Shown here piece by piece: positions 25,621 through 35,258 of a stretch of 64,000 nucleotides of DNA. The notes beneath the pieces were generated by a model that worked only from the letters and a program-made list of their open reading frames with translations, was not told the DNA's origin and searched no databases. Position numbers and translations under genes: made by a program. The stretch comes from an uncultured Gemmatimonadales bacterium (GTDB lineage Bacteria > Gemmatimonadota > Gemmatimonadetes > JACCXV01 > JAHWKZ01). Location of the stretch: the NCBI GenBank assembly GCA_947259315.1, contig CAMYLR010000009.1, forward strand, positions 1 to 64,000. Direction: 5' to 3'. Each line of letters opens with the position of its first letter. Within the stretch, counting starts at the first letter, position 1.

Positions 25621-26301
25621 ATGCGAATTTTAGTAATCGAGGATGATAGAAAAGTCGCGGGGTTTCTCGAGAAAGGACTTAGAGAAGAAGGATACTCAGT
25701 AGATGTCGCCTTCGACGGGGACGAGGGAGAGACCAATGCTTACGTCTACGACTACGATGCGCTGGTCGTTGACGTCATGCTGCCTGGGAAGAACGGGTAC
25801 GAGATTGTGCGCGGGCTACGAAAGGAAGGGAGATCAGTCCCGATACTCCTACTCACCGCCAGAGATTCGACTGAGGACGTTGTCCGCGGGTTGGATGCAG
25901 GGGCGGACGATTACTTGACCAAGCCGTTCAGCCTCGACGAGCTGTTAGCCCGAGTCCGAGCACTCGCGCGTCGAGGAGGGTCCGGCCGCCTGGACCGCCT
26001 CATATACAACGACTTGGAGTTGGACAGGATTCAGCACTTAGTCCGCCATCGCGGGGAGCTGCTGGATTTAACACCAAAAGAGTTCCAGCTACTCGAGCAC
26101 TTTATGCTCCACCCGGAGGAGATCGTACGTCGCACGGAGCTTCTTGAGAAAGTGTGGGATCTGCAGTTCGACCCAGGGTCGAACGTGGTCGACGTTCACG
26201 TCGGCAATCTGAGGCGCAAGCTTCGCGCAAAAGGAGCCGGCGGGCTCATCACAACGGTCCGCGGCGTCGGCTTTATGCTGCACGAGGGTGAGTCGGGGTG
26301 A
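25621..26301 (+). CDS. OmpR/CusR-family response regulator
   Basis: A 226-residue two-component regulator. The receiver domain (1-115) has acidic pocket EDD at 7-9, phospho-acceptor Asp51 in ALVVDVMLPGKNGYE and Lys in YLTKPFS. The C-terminal winged helix (about 125-222) has LTPKEFQLLEHFMLHPEEIVRRTELLEKVWD and VVDVHVGNLRRKL. The N-terminus MRILVIEDDRKVAGFLEKGLREEGYSVDVA is typical of CusR/CopR heavy-metal regulators. It starts at ATG 25621 after TTGGAGGG, with TATAGT at 25603 as a possible -10. Its stop overlaps the kinase start (GTGA). It is the best candidate for binding the eight TTCA modules. Confidence 0.93.
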   Translation: MRILVIEDDRKVAGFLEKGLREEGYSVDVAFDGDEGETNAYVYDYDALVVDVMLPGKNGYEIVRGLRKEGRSVPILLLTARDSTEDVVRGLDAGADDYLTKPFSLDELLARVRALARRGGSGRLDRLIYNDLELDRIQHLVRHRGELLDLTPKEFQLLEHFMLHPEEIVRRTELLEKVWDLQFDPGSNVVDVHVGNLRRKLRAKGAGGLITTVRGVGFMLHEGESG

Positions 26302-27764
26302 AACGATCTTTCCGATTCCAGCTGGCGGCCCGGTTTACGGGCATGATGACAGCCGTGCTCGTCAGCGTCGCACTACTCAGCTACCTCTCCATACGTGAAA
26401 CCCTAGACCGACAAATCAACGCGACATTAGTCAACGTCGCTTCCATCCAGGCGGCATCTGTTACCGAAGCGCCAAGCGGCGAGATGAAGATCCGGGAGTG
26501 GGAAGTGACTCCATCGGAGGCAGCCTCGATCCGGGATCTCAGTCGATATACGCAGGTTTGGTCGGCCGAAGGGAGTAGCCTGTTGCGTACGCGGTACTTG
26601 ACTGAGGACCTCCCGCTGGACACGACGGCGCTTCTGGCAGCTAACGGAGGAGAAACGGTGAGGGTTGGGCAGGAGTTCCAAGGAGGCCCGATCCGATCGC
26701 TCTACTACCCGCTGGGTCGCTTCGGGTCGCCTCACGAACCTCACGTTTTGCAGGTAGCCGCTCCACTGGACGCGAGGGACCGAACCCTCCGCCGTCTTGC
26801 CCTGCTGCTGTCCGTCATTACTCTGGTCACCGCGGCGGGCGCGTTCGCGGGCAGTTGGTGGCTGGCTGCAACAGCGGTTCGTCCTGTCAAGGAGATCATC
26901 GGGCAGGCAGAGGAGATAAGAGCTGGAACGCTTGAGCGCCGTCTGACAGCCACAACCGACACCCTCGAGGCAGATCGGCTAATTCAGGTCCTGAACACGA
27001 TGCTGGAGAGGCTCGACGCCGCGTTCGAGGCACAACGTCGGTTTATAGCCGATGCCAGCCACGAACTCCGGTCTCCGCTGACGGCGATGCGCGGTGAACT
27101 CGAGTTGGCCCGCCGACGCGAGCGCAACCCCGAGGAATACCGTGACGTCATCGACAGCGCGTTGGAGGAAGTCGACCGATTATCAAGAACGACAGGAGAT
27201 CTGCTCACACTCGCTCGCTCGGACGCCGGTGTCATGCAACTCCGGATCAAGCACGTGAATGTTGATCAGTGTGCGGCGCGGGTCGTGGATCGGATGCGCA
27301 CTTTGGCAAATTCTCTGGGGGTAGTCATCGCGCTGGATGCACAGGGGGGGGCACCTGTTTATGCCGACCCGGATCTGATCGAACGGCTCATCCAGAACCT
27401 TATAGAAAACGCAATCAAGTTCACACCGAAGGGTGGCTCGGTAACGGTACACGTCGATAGAAGGAACGATGACGTCGAGATCGATGTGTTGGATAGCGGG
27501 CCGGGTCTCCCATCAACCGATCTCGAGCGCATTTTTGAGCGTTTTCACCGCGTTGACGAGTCTCGAACGCGGGCCCATGACGGTTCCGGGAGTGGTCTTG
27601 GCCTCACGATCGTGCGCACGATCGCGCATCTCCACCACGGGGATGTGAGTGCCGCAAACCGCCCGGAAGGCGGCGCACTGTTCCGTGTTCGCCTTCCAGT
27701 CACACCAGAGGCGAACCTCACTTCCCGCGGTCAAGACGAGGGCCACTCTCAGTCCACCAAATAG
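26298..27764 (+). CDS. CusS-like sensor histidine kinase
   Basis: A 488-residue membrane kinase: TM1 about 13-33, a periplasmic sensor of roughly 130 residues, TM2 about 167-192, then HAMP (VRPVKEIIGQAEEIRAGTLERRL). The phospho-acceptor His255 lies in FIADASHELRSPLTAMRGELELARR. The ATPase domain has the N box NLIENAIKFTPKGG, G1 VLDSGPGL, F box FERFHRVDES and G2 GSGSGLGLTIVRTIAHLHHG. It starts at GTG 26298, overlapping the regulator stop. The context (CopA, CusCBA, Spy-like genes) suggests that it senses periplasmic copper or a similar metal. It converges on the copA gene 27 bases away. Confidence 0.93.
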   Translation: MKRSFRFQLAARFTGMMTAVLVSVALLSYLSIRETLDRQINATLVNVASIQAASVTEAPSGEMKIREWEVTPSEAASIRDLSRYTQVWSAEGSSLLRTRYLTEDLPLDTTALLAANGGETVRVGQEFQGGPIRSLYYPLGRFGSPHEPHVLQVAAPLDARDRTLRRLALLLSVITLVTAAGAFAGSWWLAATAVRPVKEIIGQAEEIRAGTLERRLTATTDTLEADRLIQVLNTMLERLDAAFEAQRRFIADASHELRSPLTAMRGELELARRRERNPEEYRDVIDSALEEVDRLSRTTGDLLTLARSDAGVMQLRIKHVNVDQCAARVVDRMRTLANSLGVVIALDAQGGAPVYADPDLIERLIQNLIENAIKFTPKGGSVTVHVDRRNDDVEIDVLDSGPGLPSTDLERIFERFHRVDESRTRAHDGSGSGLGLTIVRTIAHLHHGDVSAANRPEGGALFRVRLPVTPEANLTSRGQDEGHSQSTK

Positions 27765-27790
27765 CGTCGGGGTTCGCTTCTCTTCAAGCG

Positions 27791-30250
27791 CTACACTCGA
27801 ACCCCACGTAACCGAAGAGAATTCCCGACCACTGAAACGGAACTGAAGCTCATCGCCGCCGCTGCGATGATCGGGCTCAGGAGGATCCCAAAGAACGGAT
27901 ACAAAAGTCCCGCCGCCACCGGAACCCCCAAGCTGTTGTAAACAAAGGCGAAGAACAGGTTCTGCCGGATGTTGCGCATGGTCACCCGGCTCAGGCGCGT
28001 CGCTCTGACGATGCCGCGGAGGTCACCCTTGACCAGCGTCACCCCGGAACTCTCCATCGCGACGTCGGTTCCTGTTCCCATTGCGACACCGACCTGGGCC
28101 TGCGCGAGAGCTGGGGCATCGTTGATCCCGTCGCCGGCCATGGCCACCACTCGTCCTTCGGCCTGAAGGCGCTTAACGACGTCAGCCTTTTGATCGGGAA
28201 GCACTTCGGCAACGACCTCGTCAATTCCCAGCCCTTTAGCCACCGCTTCCGCAGTTGTCCGGCTGTCGCCGGTCAGCATGGTGATTTTGACTCCTTCCCC
28301 GTGGAGGCGGCGGATCGCCTGCGGTGTCGTGTCCTTGATCGGATCGGCGACACCAACAAGCCCGGCAACGATTCCATCGGCGGAGACGTACATCACGGTC
28401 TGACCTTCGGCGCGCATCGACTCTGCTCGCTCGGCCAGAGCACCGGGGTCGATTCCGAGTTCGTCCATCAGTTTGAGGTTACCGAGAGCCACGACGCGAT
28501 CTTCGATCGCTCCCTTTACTCCTTTTCCCGTTACCGACTCGAAAGACGCGGCTTCGACGAGGGACATCCCTCGGTTCGCCGCGCCTTCAACGATGGCCGC
28601 GGCCAGGGGATGCTCGCTACCTCGCTCAAGGCTCGCTGCCAAACGCAACAACTCCTGCTCGTCGAATTGCTCGGCGGGCACCACACTCATCAACTTGGGC
28701 TTGCCGAGCGTAAGGGTTCCCGTCTTATCCACAACGAGGGTGTCCACCTTCCTTAGCACTTCGATAGCCTCGGCGTTCTTGAATAGAACCCCGAGCGTCG
28801 CACCTTTGCCGGTAGCGACCATGATTGACATCGGCGTCGCGAGACCTAATGCGCACGGACAAGCGATGATCAAAACCGCGACGGCGTTGATTAGGCCGTA
28901 CGCCAAGCGCGGCTCGGGCCCCACGAGCCCCCAGACGATGAACGTGAGCGCCGCGACCAGAACGACCACGGGAACGAAGTAGCCCGCTACGACGTCAGCG
29001 AGTTTCTGAATCGGTGCGCGGCTCCGCTGAGCCTCGGCGACCATGCGGACGATCTGCGCAAGCAGTGTGTCCGCACCGACGCGATCTGCCCGCATGGTGA
29101 GCGACCCCGTACCGTTTACCGTCGCGCCGATCAAAGCGTCGCCGGGACCTTTCTCGACTGGAATCGGCTCGCCCGAGATCATCGACTCGTCGAGCGCGCT
29201 GGTCCCTTCGAGCACCTCTCCGTCGACGGGCACCTTCTCGCCCGGGCGGATGCGCAACCGATCACCAGGCTGCACCTGGTCGAGCGGCACGTCTTCTTCG
29301 GAGCCATCGTCTCGAAACCGGCGAGCCGTCTTCGGAGCGAGACCCAGCAGGGCCCTGATCGCGGCACCGGTCTGGCTTCGCGCTTTGAGTTCGAGAACCT
29401 GGCCGAGGAGAACGAGGGTCACGATGACGGCCGCGGCCTCGAAGTAGACAGCCACGTCACCCTCCGGTCCCCGGAATGAGCGCGGAAAAATGTCGGGCAG
29501 AAGGGTGGCTATCACGCTGTACAGGTAGGCCACACCGACCCCGAGACCGATGAGCGTAAACATGTTCAGGTTACGAGTGACAACGGATCGCCAGCCGCGT
29601 TCGAAGAACGGCCACCCGCCCCACAAGACGACCGGCGTCGCCAACAGGAGCTCGATCCAGGTCAGCGCTCGCGGTGAAGCCACCCGATCCAGGAAACTGA
29701 CCGGTAAGAAATCGGCCATTGCGATGACGACCAGGGGGACCGTGAGGATTGCGCTTACCCAGAAACGCCGTCTCATGTCCGCCAGCTCGGGATTCTCTTC
29801 GTCCTCCGTTACCGTCCGTGGCTCGAGGGCCATGCCGCAGATCGGGCACGAGCCTGGTTCGTCGCGGATGATCTCGGGATGCATGGGACAGGTCCACTCT
29901 GTGCGCGTCGGAGGAACCGCCGTCACTTCGGCCTCAAGAGCCATGCCACACTTGGGGCACGGGCCGGGGCCCTCTTGACGAACATCGGGGTCCATCGGGC
30001 AACTGTACGTGACGTCGGTGGAGGCGCTCGTCTCCTCGCAATGCGTTGAAGTTGCTTGCTTCGTGGTTTCTCCTCCGACAAAACCCTGTGGAGACTGACG
30101 AAACTTGGACTGGCAATGAGAGCTGCAGAATGTATAAACCGCACCATCGTGAGTTTCTTGAAGCTCCCCGTCCGGATCCACGGTCATCCCGCAGACGGGA
30201 TCAATAACCCTCGTACCGACTTCTGGCTTCCCGGATGTCCTACTCACCAT
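27791..30250 (-). CDS. copA: Copper-type P1B ATPase with N-terminal YHS and two HMBD domains
   Basis: An 819-residue heavy-metal ATPase. The N-terminus has no HMA domain; it has a YHS/TRASH domain ([15 protein letters not shown]...YTFCSSHC), then two short heavy-metal-binding domains ([24 protein letters not shown] and [24 protein letters not shown]). The ATPase core has the metal-transport CPC in [13 protein letters not shown], phosphorylation [20 protein letters not shown], and [16 protein letters not shown] with this N-terminus indicates Cu(I)/Ag(I) export. Start codons ATG 30253, ATG 30250 and GTG 30247 follow AGGAGG; I use 30250. It is the last gene of the Spy-YHS-YHS-patatin-copA operon. 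Confidence 0.95.
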   Translation of the reverse strand: MVSRTSGKPEVGTRVIDPVCGMTVDPDGELQETHDGAVYTFCSSHCQSKFRQSPQGFVGGETTKQATSTHCEETSASTDVTYSCPMDPDVRQEGPGPCPKCGMALEAEVTAVPPTRTEWTCPMHPEIIRDEPGSCPICGMALEPRTVTEDEENPELADMRRRFWVSAILTVPLVVIAMADFLPVSFLDRVASPRALTWIELLLATPVVLWGGWPFFERGWRSVVTRNLNMFTLIGLGVGVAYLYSVIATLLPDIFPRSFRGPEGDVAVYFEAAAVIVTLVLLGQVLELKARSQTGAAIRALLGLAPKTARRFRDDGSEEDVPLDQVQPGDRLRIRPGEKVPVDGEVLEGTSALDESMISGEPIPVEKGPGDALIGATVNGTGSLTMRADRVGADTLLAQIVRMVAEAQRSRAPIQKLADVVAGYFVPVVVLVAALTFIVWGLVGPEPRLAYGLINAVAVLIIACPCALGLATPMSIMVATGKGATLGVLFKNAEAIEVLRKVDTLVVDKTGTLTLGKPKLMSVVPAEQFDEQELLRLAASLERGSEHPLAAAIVEGAANRGMSLVEAASFESVTGKGVKGAIEDRVVALGNLKLMDELGIDPGALAERAESMRAEGQTVMYVSADGIVAGLVGVADPIKDTTPQAIRRLHGEGVKITMLTGDSRTTAEAVAKGLGIDEVVAEVLPDQKADVVKRLQAEGRVVAMAGDGINDAPALAQAQVGVAMGTGTDVAMESSGVTLVKGDLRGIVRATRLSRVTMRNIRQNLFFAFVYNSLGVPVAAGLLYPFFGILLSPIIAAAAMSFSSVSVVGNSLRLRGVRV

Positions 30251-30261
30251 CATCCTCCTGT

Positions 30262-31248
30262 TTATGTCTCGTGCCGACGCCCCTTCGCTGACCCGTTTCC
30301 AGTCGGACTGTATGTCTCTTCTCGTCGTTGATATCGAGCGCGTCCGGATGGCAAACACTGGCGAGCTACCTGGTTGCGCCTGAGCACCTGCGTGATCCGT
30401 CCGCGGTTGGCCCGAACCACGCGCACACCAGCCGCGACGCACTCCCGTCGAGCGTCGAGATCGAAAGTGTCGATGATTCGACCGAACTCCGGTCTGAGCA
30501 CGAGGTCGGCTTCCTCAAAGCGCAGCTTCGCATGGTGCCGATAACATATCTCCGTTGCACGCACCAGAGCCCGCCACCCATTCGTGATGTCGCGCGCAGT
30601 CCCGAACTGACTCGGATCTACAACAACCACGGGACATCCAAAGCCTCGCGCCACGTCGATCGGGGCGACATCCACGTACGCGCCGTCCGCGAGAAGAGCA
30701 CTTCCCCTCTCCAGCGGAGCCGCCACGCCGGCGAGAGCGGAGCTGGCATAAACTGCCCTAGCCGCGTTACCCGACCGCAAAATGACGCGCTCCCCGGTGA
30801 AGAGGTCCGTTGTGCCGATGGCGATCTGGACCCGGCCATCTTCCAGATTCTTGCCCGCCGTGAGCACTTCGAGAAGATCCAAGGCTCTCTCAGACGCCGT
30901 GGCTCCACGTCCCCACTCGAGAATCAGATCGTGCACCGCCCGCAGATGACCCCAAAGGACCCGCACCTTCTGAACCGGGCTCGCTGTGGCGTCGAGTCGA
31001 GAGAGGGGGCCCGGAAACTTGCTCGTGTCCATGTCCAGGAGGGTGTCGTACCAGTTCTCGCGAAGCGCATACGTTGCTGCGACGACAGCCCCCATTGACA
31101 CGCCCACCACGGCGCTGGGGCTAGATCCCTGCGTTTCCAGCGCGCGCAGCACTCCGACATGCGCGAAGCCGCGGGCCCCACCACCTGCGAGCACCAGTGT
31201 GAAAGATTCACGGCCGGGTCGGGCGAAACGCGCTTGGTGATCGATCAC
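30262..31248 (-). CDS. Patatin-like phospholipase
   Basis: A 328-residue patatin-family lipid acyl hydrolase. The oxyanion-hole motif GGGARG is in [20 protein letters not shown], the nucleophile Ser in VVGVSMGAV (GxSxG) and the dyad Asp in [12 protein letters not shown]. The lack of a signal peptide makes it a cytoplasmic or membrane-associated enzyme of the RssA/YchK-like group. It overlaps the upstream YHS gene by four bases and ends just before copA, so it belongs to the metal operon. A membrane-remodelling role during metal stress is inference. Confidence 0.88.
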   Translation of the reverse strand: MIDHQARFARPGRESFTLVLAGGGARGFAHVGVLRALETQGSSPSAVVGVSMGAVVAATYALRENWYDTLLDMDTSKFPGPLSRLDATASPVQKVRVLWGHLRAVHDLILEWGRGATASERALDLLEVLTAGKNLEDGRVQIAIGTTDLFTGERVILRSGNAARAVYASSALAGVAAPLERGSALLADGAYVDVAPIDVARGFGCPVVVVDPSQFGTARDITNGWRALVRATEICYRHHAKLRFEEADLVLRPEFGRIIDTFDLDARRECVAAGVRVVRANRGRITQVLRRNQVARQCLPSGRARYQRREETYSPTGNGSAKGRRHET

Positions 31249-31436
31249 CTTCGGGACCCCCTACGCTTGCGGTGCCGCTTCTTGCTCTCCACCCGTACGT
31301 ACTCGTCAGGGTCATCTTCGAACATCGATTGACATTGTGGGCAACAGAGGTAGAAAAGCTTCCCGTCCTGTTCAACCGTGGCATACGCTTTGTTGGGGTT
31401 CATCCTCTTACCACACACAGGATCGTACTTAAACAT
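31245..31436 (-). CDS. Small YHS-domain metal-binding protein (copy 1)
   Basis: A 63-residue YHS domain: MFKYDPVCGKRMNPNKAYATVEQDGKLFYLCCPQCQSMFEDDPDEYVR, with Cys8 and the CCPQC cluster as metal ligands, and a basic tail ([12 protein letters not shown]). It is a near copy of the gene at 31429; both lie in a 241-bp tandem duplication. Its ATG at 31436 follows AAGGAGGAGGGAAG and lies inside the end of the upstream copy. It may deliver metal to CopA, whose N-terminus carries the same kind of domain. Confidence 0.82.
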   Translation of the reverse strand: MFKYDPVCGKRMNPNKAYATVEQDGKLFYLCCPQCQSMFEDDPDEYVRVESKKRHRKRRGSRR

Positions 31437-31776
31437 GGTGTCTTCCCTCCTCCTTCAGCGTGGTTGTGCGGCGTGCCGGCGGTCTCCTCGCCCTGGGAAC
31501 GACCGCCGGCACTTCACAATCCCACTCGGTTGACCGCAAGTACTCGTCAGGGTCACTTTCAAACATCAACTGACATAGTCGGGAACAGAGGTAGAAAAGC
31601 TCCCCGTGCTCCTCAACCGTGGCATACGCCTTGGTGGGGTTCATCCTCTTACCACACACAGGATCGTACTCGAACATGATCCTTTCCTCCTTCTGGCGTG
31701 GTCGTTGCGCGGGGTGCCGGCGGTCGCTTGGCGCTTGGAACGACCACCGGCTTTTCACCATTTCACTCGGTTGACC
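31299..31776. repeat. 241-bp tandem duplication containing the YHS genes
   Basis: Matching landmarks recur exactly 241 bases apart: ACTCGTCAGGGTCA at 31301 and 31542, and CACTCGGTTGACC at 31523 and 31764. Both YHS coding parts and the spacer (GTGCCGGCGGTC...GAACGACC.CCGGC) are repeated, with visible divergence between copies. The two units are roughly 31299-31539 and 31540-31776. The duplication is old enough for substitutions but kept its period without indels. Confidence 0.85.
31429..31677 (-). CDS. Small YHS-domain metal-binding protein (copy 2)
   Basis: An 82-residue protein whose first 48 residues (MFEYDPVCGKRMNPTKAYATVEEHGELFYLCSRLCQLMFESDPDEYL) are a YHS domain like copy 1, with Cys8 and CSRLC. 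The rest (EVPAVVPRARRPPARRTTTLKEEGRHHV) is translated from sequence equivalent to the spacer between the genes and ends seven bases into copy 1. This fits an origin by tandem duplication followed by loss of a stop. The track's Met at 31803 is wrong; ATG 31677 has AAGGAGGAAAGG upstream. Confidence 0.8.
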   Translation of the reverse strand: MFEYDPVCGKRMNPTKAYATVEEHGELFYLCSRLCQLMFESDPDEYLRSTEWDCEVPAVVPRARRPPARRTTTLKEEGRHHV

Positions 31777-31783
31777 AACGGCC

Positions 31784-32410
31784 TCAGTGCTCGTGCTGTT
31801 CACCTTGCAGAGCCGAATCGCCTGGCGTACTCATGCCATCCGGCGTCATCATCCGACACCCTTCGCCGGCCCTCATCATCATGCGTTGCCGGGTGACGCG
31901 CATTCCATAGTGAAGGTTCGAGCGCTGCTCGGCGTTCAGGACCTCTAAGGCCTGTTGGCCTGCCCGGGCCATCGAGACCTGCATCTGGACATGGCGGTTG
32001 GCTGCCGCGTTCAGAGCGGACTCGTAGCTGGAGAAATCTGGCTGCTCTCCCTCGAGCGCTTCTTTCGCCCGTTCGTGCAGGGAACGCATTTCGCTCATGA
32101 TCGACTCGTGGGTCGCAGTCGTTTCCTTCTTGATGGCCTCGATCTGTTCCATTTGGTCGTCGGTGAGTCTCAACGCATCCCTCTGGTGAAGGATCATGGA
32201 CGGATTCGGTCCAACCATCATCATCCCCATCATTCCACCGCCGGACTTCATCATCTCCTCCATCATTCTGCTGCCCGGAGCCATACCAGGCATTTCCACC
32301 GGTGGCTGGGCGGGTTCTCCGTCGGGGTGATGTTCCTGCCCCCAAACGAGCGGGGGGCCGACGAGAAGGGCCGCCAGCAGCAAGGAGCACAGGATCGTAT
32401 CGCGTTTCAT
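31784..32410 (-). CDS. Spy/CpxP-like periplasmic protein, Met- and His-rich
   Basis: A 208-residue protein with signal LCSLLLAALLVGPPLVWGQ, a Met-rich segment (PGMAPGSRMMEEMMKSGGGMMGMMMVG) that suits Cu(I) or Ag(I), and a helical LTxxQ-type domain: LRLTDDQMEQIEAIKKETTATHESIMSEMRSLHERAKEAL... and QALEVLNAEQRSNLHYGM. It ends in His residues (GEQHEH). It is the first gene of the copA operon, directly below TTCA module copy 2, with AGGAGG before ATG 32410. The role is probably metal binding or periplasmic chaperoning under metal stress. Confidence 0.83.
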   Translation of the reverse strand: MKRDTILCSLLLAALLVGPPLVWGQEHHPDGEPAQPPVEMPGMAPGSRMMEEMMKSGGGMMGMMMVGPNPSMILHQRDALRLTDDQMEQIEAIKKETTATHESIMSEMRSLHERAKEALEGEQPDFSSYESALNAAANRHVQMQVSMARAGQQALEVLNAEQRSNLHYGMRVTRQRMMMRAGEGCRMMTPDGMSTPGDSALQGEQHEH

Positions 32411-32484
32411 GGGATCCTCCTGAGATCTTGTTTAGTCCAGAGGCGGGCTTCAAACCGGCCTCATGAGAAGCCTCTATATTGGCG

Positions 32485-32529
32485 AGAATATCCGCGGCCG
32501 CATGAAGCGGGTCTGAGATCGGCATGAAG
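32485..32529 (-). promoter_or_regulatory. 11-bp-period TTCA promoter module, copy 2 (spy-copA operon)
   Basis: On the minus strand: CTTCA, N6, TCTCA, N6, CTTCA, then 12 bases and TATTCT as -10. Repeats start at 32529, 32518 and 32507. The repeat cores are identical to copy 3, which faces the opposite way 59 bases away. It is located 75 bases before the Spy-like ATG. Confidence 0.75.
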
Positions 32530-32588
32530 AAACGTTAGCTAAAGGATCCAAGCCAGCCGTCCTAGGCCGGTCAAGCGCTTGAAGGCGT

Positions 32589-32633
32589 CTTCATGCACAT
32601 CTCACTTTCCCTTCAGAGGTTCCGGACTACCCT
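32589..32633 (+). promoter_or_regulatory. 11-bp-period TTCA promoter module, copy 3 (cusCBA operon)
   Basis: CTTCA (32589), N6, TCTCA (32600), N6, CTTCA (32611), 12 bases, then TACCCT as -10. It is the first of the metal RND operon and divergent from copy 2. The predicted start near 32640 leaves about 60 bases of leader before the TolC-family gene. Confidence 0.75.
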
Positions 32634-32700
32634 CTGATCAACTTTCAAAAGAGAGGACTCTCGTTTAATGAACATCCTTGCCAACATTGGGTCTTAGGGT

Positions 32701-34020
32701 ATGAGCTCAGCACTCGGTGGCGCGGTCCATCCCGCCTTTGTTCTACTCTGCTGCACGATTCTCCTCCCCATAGGCTCCCAACCGGTGCGGGCACAATCGG
32801 ACGGGTTGACGCTGGCGGAAGTATACGAGCTTGCCCGCGAACAAAATCCGCTTATCGCGGCCGCCAGCGCCCTCGCCGACGCCTCGGAAACGATGGAGCG
32901 ATCGGCAGGATTGCCACCCGACCCCGTCTTCCAGATCGGAGCCACCAACCTCCGCTTGCCTGAGTTCTCGGCGGATATGCCTAACTCGATGGCGCCAGCG
33001 ATGATGCTTATGCAGACGGTTCCGTTCCCGGGCAAGCTGTCCCTGGGTCGCCGGATCGCCGGCCAGTCGACCGCCATTGCCGAAGCGGATGCTATGGAAA
33101 CCTGGTGGGAGGTGCGGGCTGCAGTGGCAAAGTCGTTCTACGATGTCTACGCGGCGGATCGCCAGCTCGAGGTAATGCGGAATACGCTGAGGCTCCTCGA
33201 GGACTTCGAACGCGTCGCCCGGGCGATGTACGACGCTGGTTCAGGTCGTCAGAGCGACGTGCTGCGAGCCAACGTCGAGGTGGCCCGGATGGATTCCGAG
33301 ATCGCCCGCATGGTGGCGATGCGAGAGGTCGGGGCGTCACGACTCAATGCGCTGTTGAATAGACCGGCGGACACGCCCGTTCCCTCTCCCGTCCTGCCGG
33401 AGCTGCCGCGCGACACACCCGATGCACTCACCCTCAGGGCATGGGCGGAGGATACGCGGCCGATGCTCGAGGCGGGGCGGACGGGGGTGGATCGAGCCGA
33501 GACGCGACGAAACCTAGCGGGGAAAGAGATCTGGCCAGACTTCGCGATCGGCCTTCAGTACGGCCAGCGCGAGAGGGATACGGGAGGAACCGCGCGGATG
33601 GGGGGCGTCTTGGTTGGGATCAACGTGCCGATTTTCGCCAGCGCTAGGCAACTTCGATTGCGCGATGAGGCGGCCGCGATGCAGAACATGGCCGAAGCCC
33701 AGTTGACAGACATGCGCGCTCAGGTGGACGCGATGATCGGAGTGCTATTGGCCGACCTAGCACGAGCCCGGACACTCATCTCGCTTTACCGACAAGAGAT
33801 TCTTCCACAGGCCAAAGCCAACGTCGAGTCCTCGTTCTCGTCCTATCGGGTCGGCAGCGTGGACTTTCTGACGCTGGTCGATGCGCAGCTGATCTTGGAC
33901 CGCTACGAAGAGGAATACTACGAACTGCTTGCGGAGTACGGCTCTGACATCTCCGAGCTGGAGATGACGATCGGCCGCGAGCTGCCCATGACCCGAGAGC
34001 TACTCGCGGAGGTTCAATGA
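32701..34020 (+). CDS. cusC: TolC-family outer-membrane efflux protein (CusC-like)
   Basis: A 439-residue outer-membrane channel with signal VLLCCTILLPIGSQPVRAQ. Two OEP repeats are visible: LAEVYELAREQNPLIAAASALADAS...VRAAVAKSFYDVYAADRQLEVMRNTLRLLEDFERVARAMYDAGSG, and AEAQLTDMRAQVDAMIGVLLADLARARTLISLYRQEILPQAKANVESSFSSYRVGSVDFLTLVDAQ. The repeats form the alpha-barrel of trimeric TolC-like channels. It is ATGA-coupled to the adaptor gene, so it is the outer-membrane part of the tripartite pump. Confidence 0.92.
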   Translation: MSSALGGAVHPAFVLLCCTILLPIGSQPVRAQSDGLTLAEVYELAREQNPLIAAASALADASETMERSAGLPPDPVFQIGATNLRLPEFSADMPNSMAPAMMLMQTVPFPGKLSLGRRIAGQSTAIAEADAMETWWEVRAAVAKSFYDVYAADRQLEVMRNTLRLLEDFERVARAMYDAGSGRQSDVLRANVEVARMDSEIARMVAMREVGASRLNALLNRPADTPVPSPVLPELPRDTPDALTLRAWAEDTRPMLEAGRTGVDRAETRRNLAGKEIWPDFAIGLQYGQRERDTGGTARMGGVLVGINVPIFASARQLRLRDEAAAMQNMAEAQLTDMRAQVDAMIGVLLADLARARTLISLYRQEILPQAKANVESSFSSYRVGSVDFLTLVDAQLILDRYEEEYYELLAEYGSDISELEMTIGRELPMTRELLAEVQ

Positions 34021-35255
34021 GTTCGAAGAAACAGCTGATCTTGTCGTTTTCCCTTGTCGCCATCGCCGGCGTCGTCGTGCTTGTCTACGTGATCAGCGGG
34101 GGAGCCGAAGACGCCGGTAGCTCAACTGGGGGACACGACCACGCCGCCATGGCGGCTACCGACGACGAAGGACAGCCGGTCCACCTGGACGACGAAGGCG
34201 CCGGCCGAATCGGCGTTACCTACACGACCGTACAACGAAAGATACTGGATCGCACCGTCCGAACCGTAGCAACAGTTACTTACGACGAAACACGGCTCAC
34301 CAACGTAAACCCCAAGATCGAAGGCTGGGTCGAGAGACTATACGTCGATTTCACTGGTGCCCCCGTTCGCCGGGGGCAGCCGCTTCTCGACATTTACAGT
34401 CCGATGCTGGTCTCGGCTCAGGAAGAACTCATTCTTGCGCGTCGACTCATGGATGAATCTGCCCGCGAGCCCGGGACCCGGGCAACACAAAAGGCTAAAG
34501 AACTCCTCGATTCGACACGACGACGGCTCGCGTACTGGGATATCCCCACGGACGAGATCGCCAGAATCGAGGGGAGTCGAACCCCGCAGAAGACCCTCAC
34601 CTTGCGTGCGCCAGCGAGCGGGATCGTCATCGAAAAGGATGTCCTCGAGGGTACGCGTGTCATGCCAGGAATGGACCTCTATACCATCGCTGACTTGTCA
34701 ACCGTGTGGGTCGAAGGAGAGGTGTTCGAGAAAGATCTATCGCTGGTCTCCGAGGGGCAGCCCACTTCGGTGACTTTGGAGGCCTATCCCGGGGAGACGT
34801 TCTCTGGCGAGGTAACCTATGTCTACCCCACCGTTTCCCTCGAGGCGCGGACGGGACGTATCCGAGTCGAACTGTCAAACCCCGACCTTAGGGTCAAGCC
34901 GGGGATGTATGCCACCGTCGAACTCGAGGCCCCTACGACCCAAAGTGTGTTAGTCGTCCCGCGGGCGGCCGTCCACGCTACCGGAGAGAGATCGTTTGTT
35001 TTCGTTCGTAGAGAGGACGGGATGTTGGTCTCGCGAGAAGTCACGACGGGTCTTGTGTCAGACCCCGAGATCGAGATCCTTGAGGGCCTCGATGAAGGAG
35101 AGCAGATCGTATCGGCGGCGAACTTCCTGATCGACGCCGAGTCAAGCATGGGCTCTGCGATCGGCGCGATGCCTGGCATGGAGATGGAGACGCCCGAGCC
35201 GCCAACCGAAGAGACGGCGCCTGACCACCAGTCGCACACCGCCAAAGGAAAGTAA
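34017..35255 (+). CDS. cusB: RND efflux periplasmic adaptor (CusB-like)
   Basis: A 412-residue membrane-fusion protein: N-terminal anchor LILSFSLVAIAGVVVLVYVISGG, a GHDHAAMAATDD stretch that may bind metal, the barrel-sandwich half VNPKIEGWVERLYVDFTGAPVRRGQPLLDIYSPMLVSAQEELILARRL, a hairpin, the second half LTLRAPASGIVIEKDVLEGTRVMPGMDLYTIADLSTVWVEGEVFEKDL, then the membrane-proximal domain. The C-terminus is Met-rich (MGSAIGAMPGMEMETP), which points to Cu(I)/Ag(I). It overlaps the TolC-like stop by ATGA and ends three bases before cusA. Confidence 0.93.
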   Translation: MSSKKQLILSFSLVAIAGVVVLVYVISGGAEDAGSSTGGHDHAAMAATDDEGQPVHLDDEGAGRIGVTYTTVQRKILDRTVRTVATVTYDETRLTNVNPKIEGWVERLYVDFTGAPVRRGQPLLDIYSPMLVSAQEELILARRLMDESAREPGTRATQKAKELLDSTRRRLAYWDIPTDEIARIEGSRTPQKTLTLRAPASGIVIEKDVLEGTRVMPGMDLYTIADLSTVWVEGEVFEKDLSLVSEGQPTSVTLEAYPGETFSGEVTYVYPTVSLEARTGRIRVELSNPDLRVKPGMYATVELEAPTTQSVLVVPRAAVHATGERSFVFVRREDGMLVSREVTTGLVSDPEIEILEGLDEGEQIVSAANFLIDAESSMGSAIGAMPGMEMETPEPPTEETAPDHQSHTAKGK

Positions 35256-35258
35256 CCG

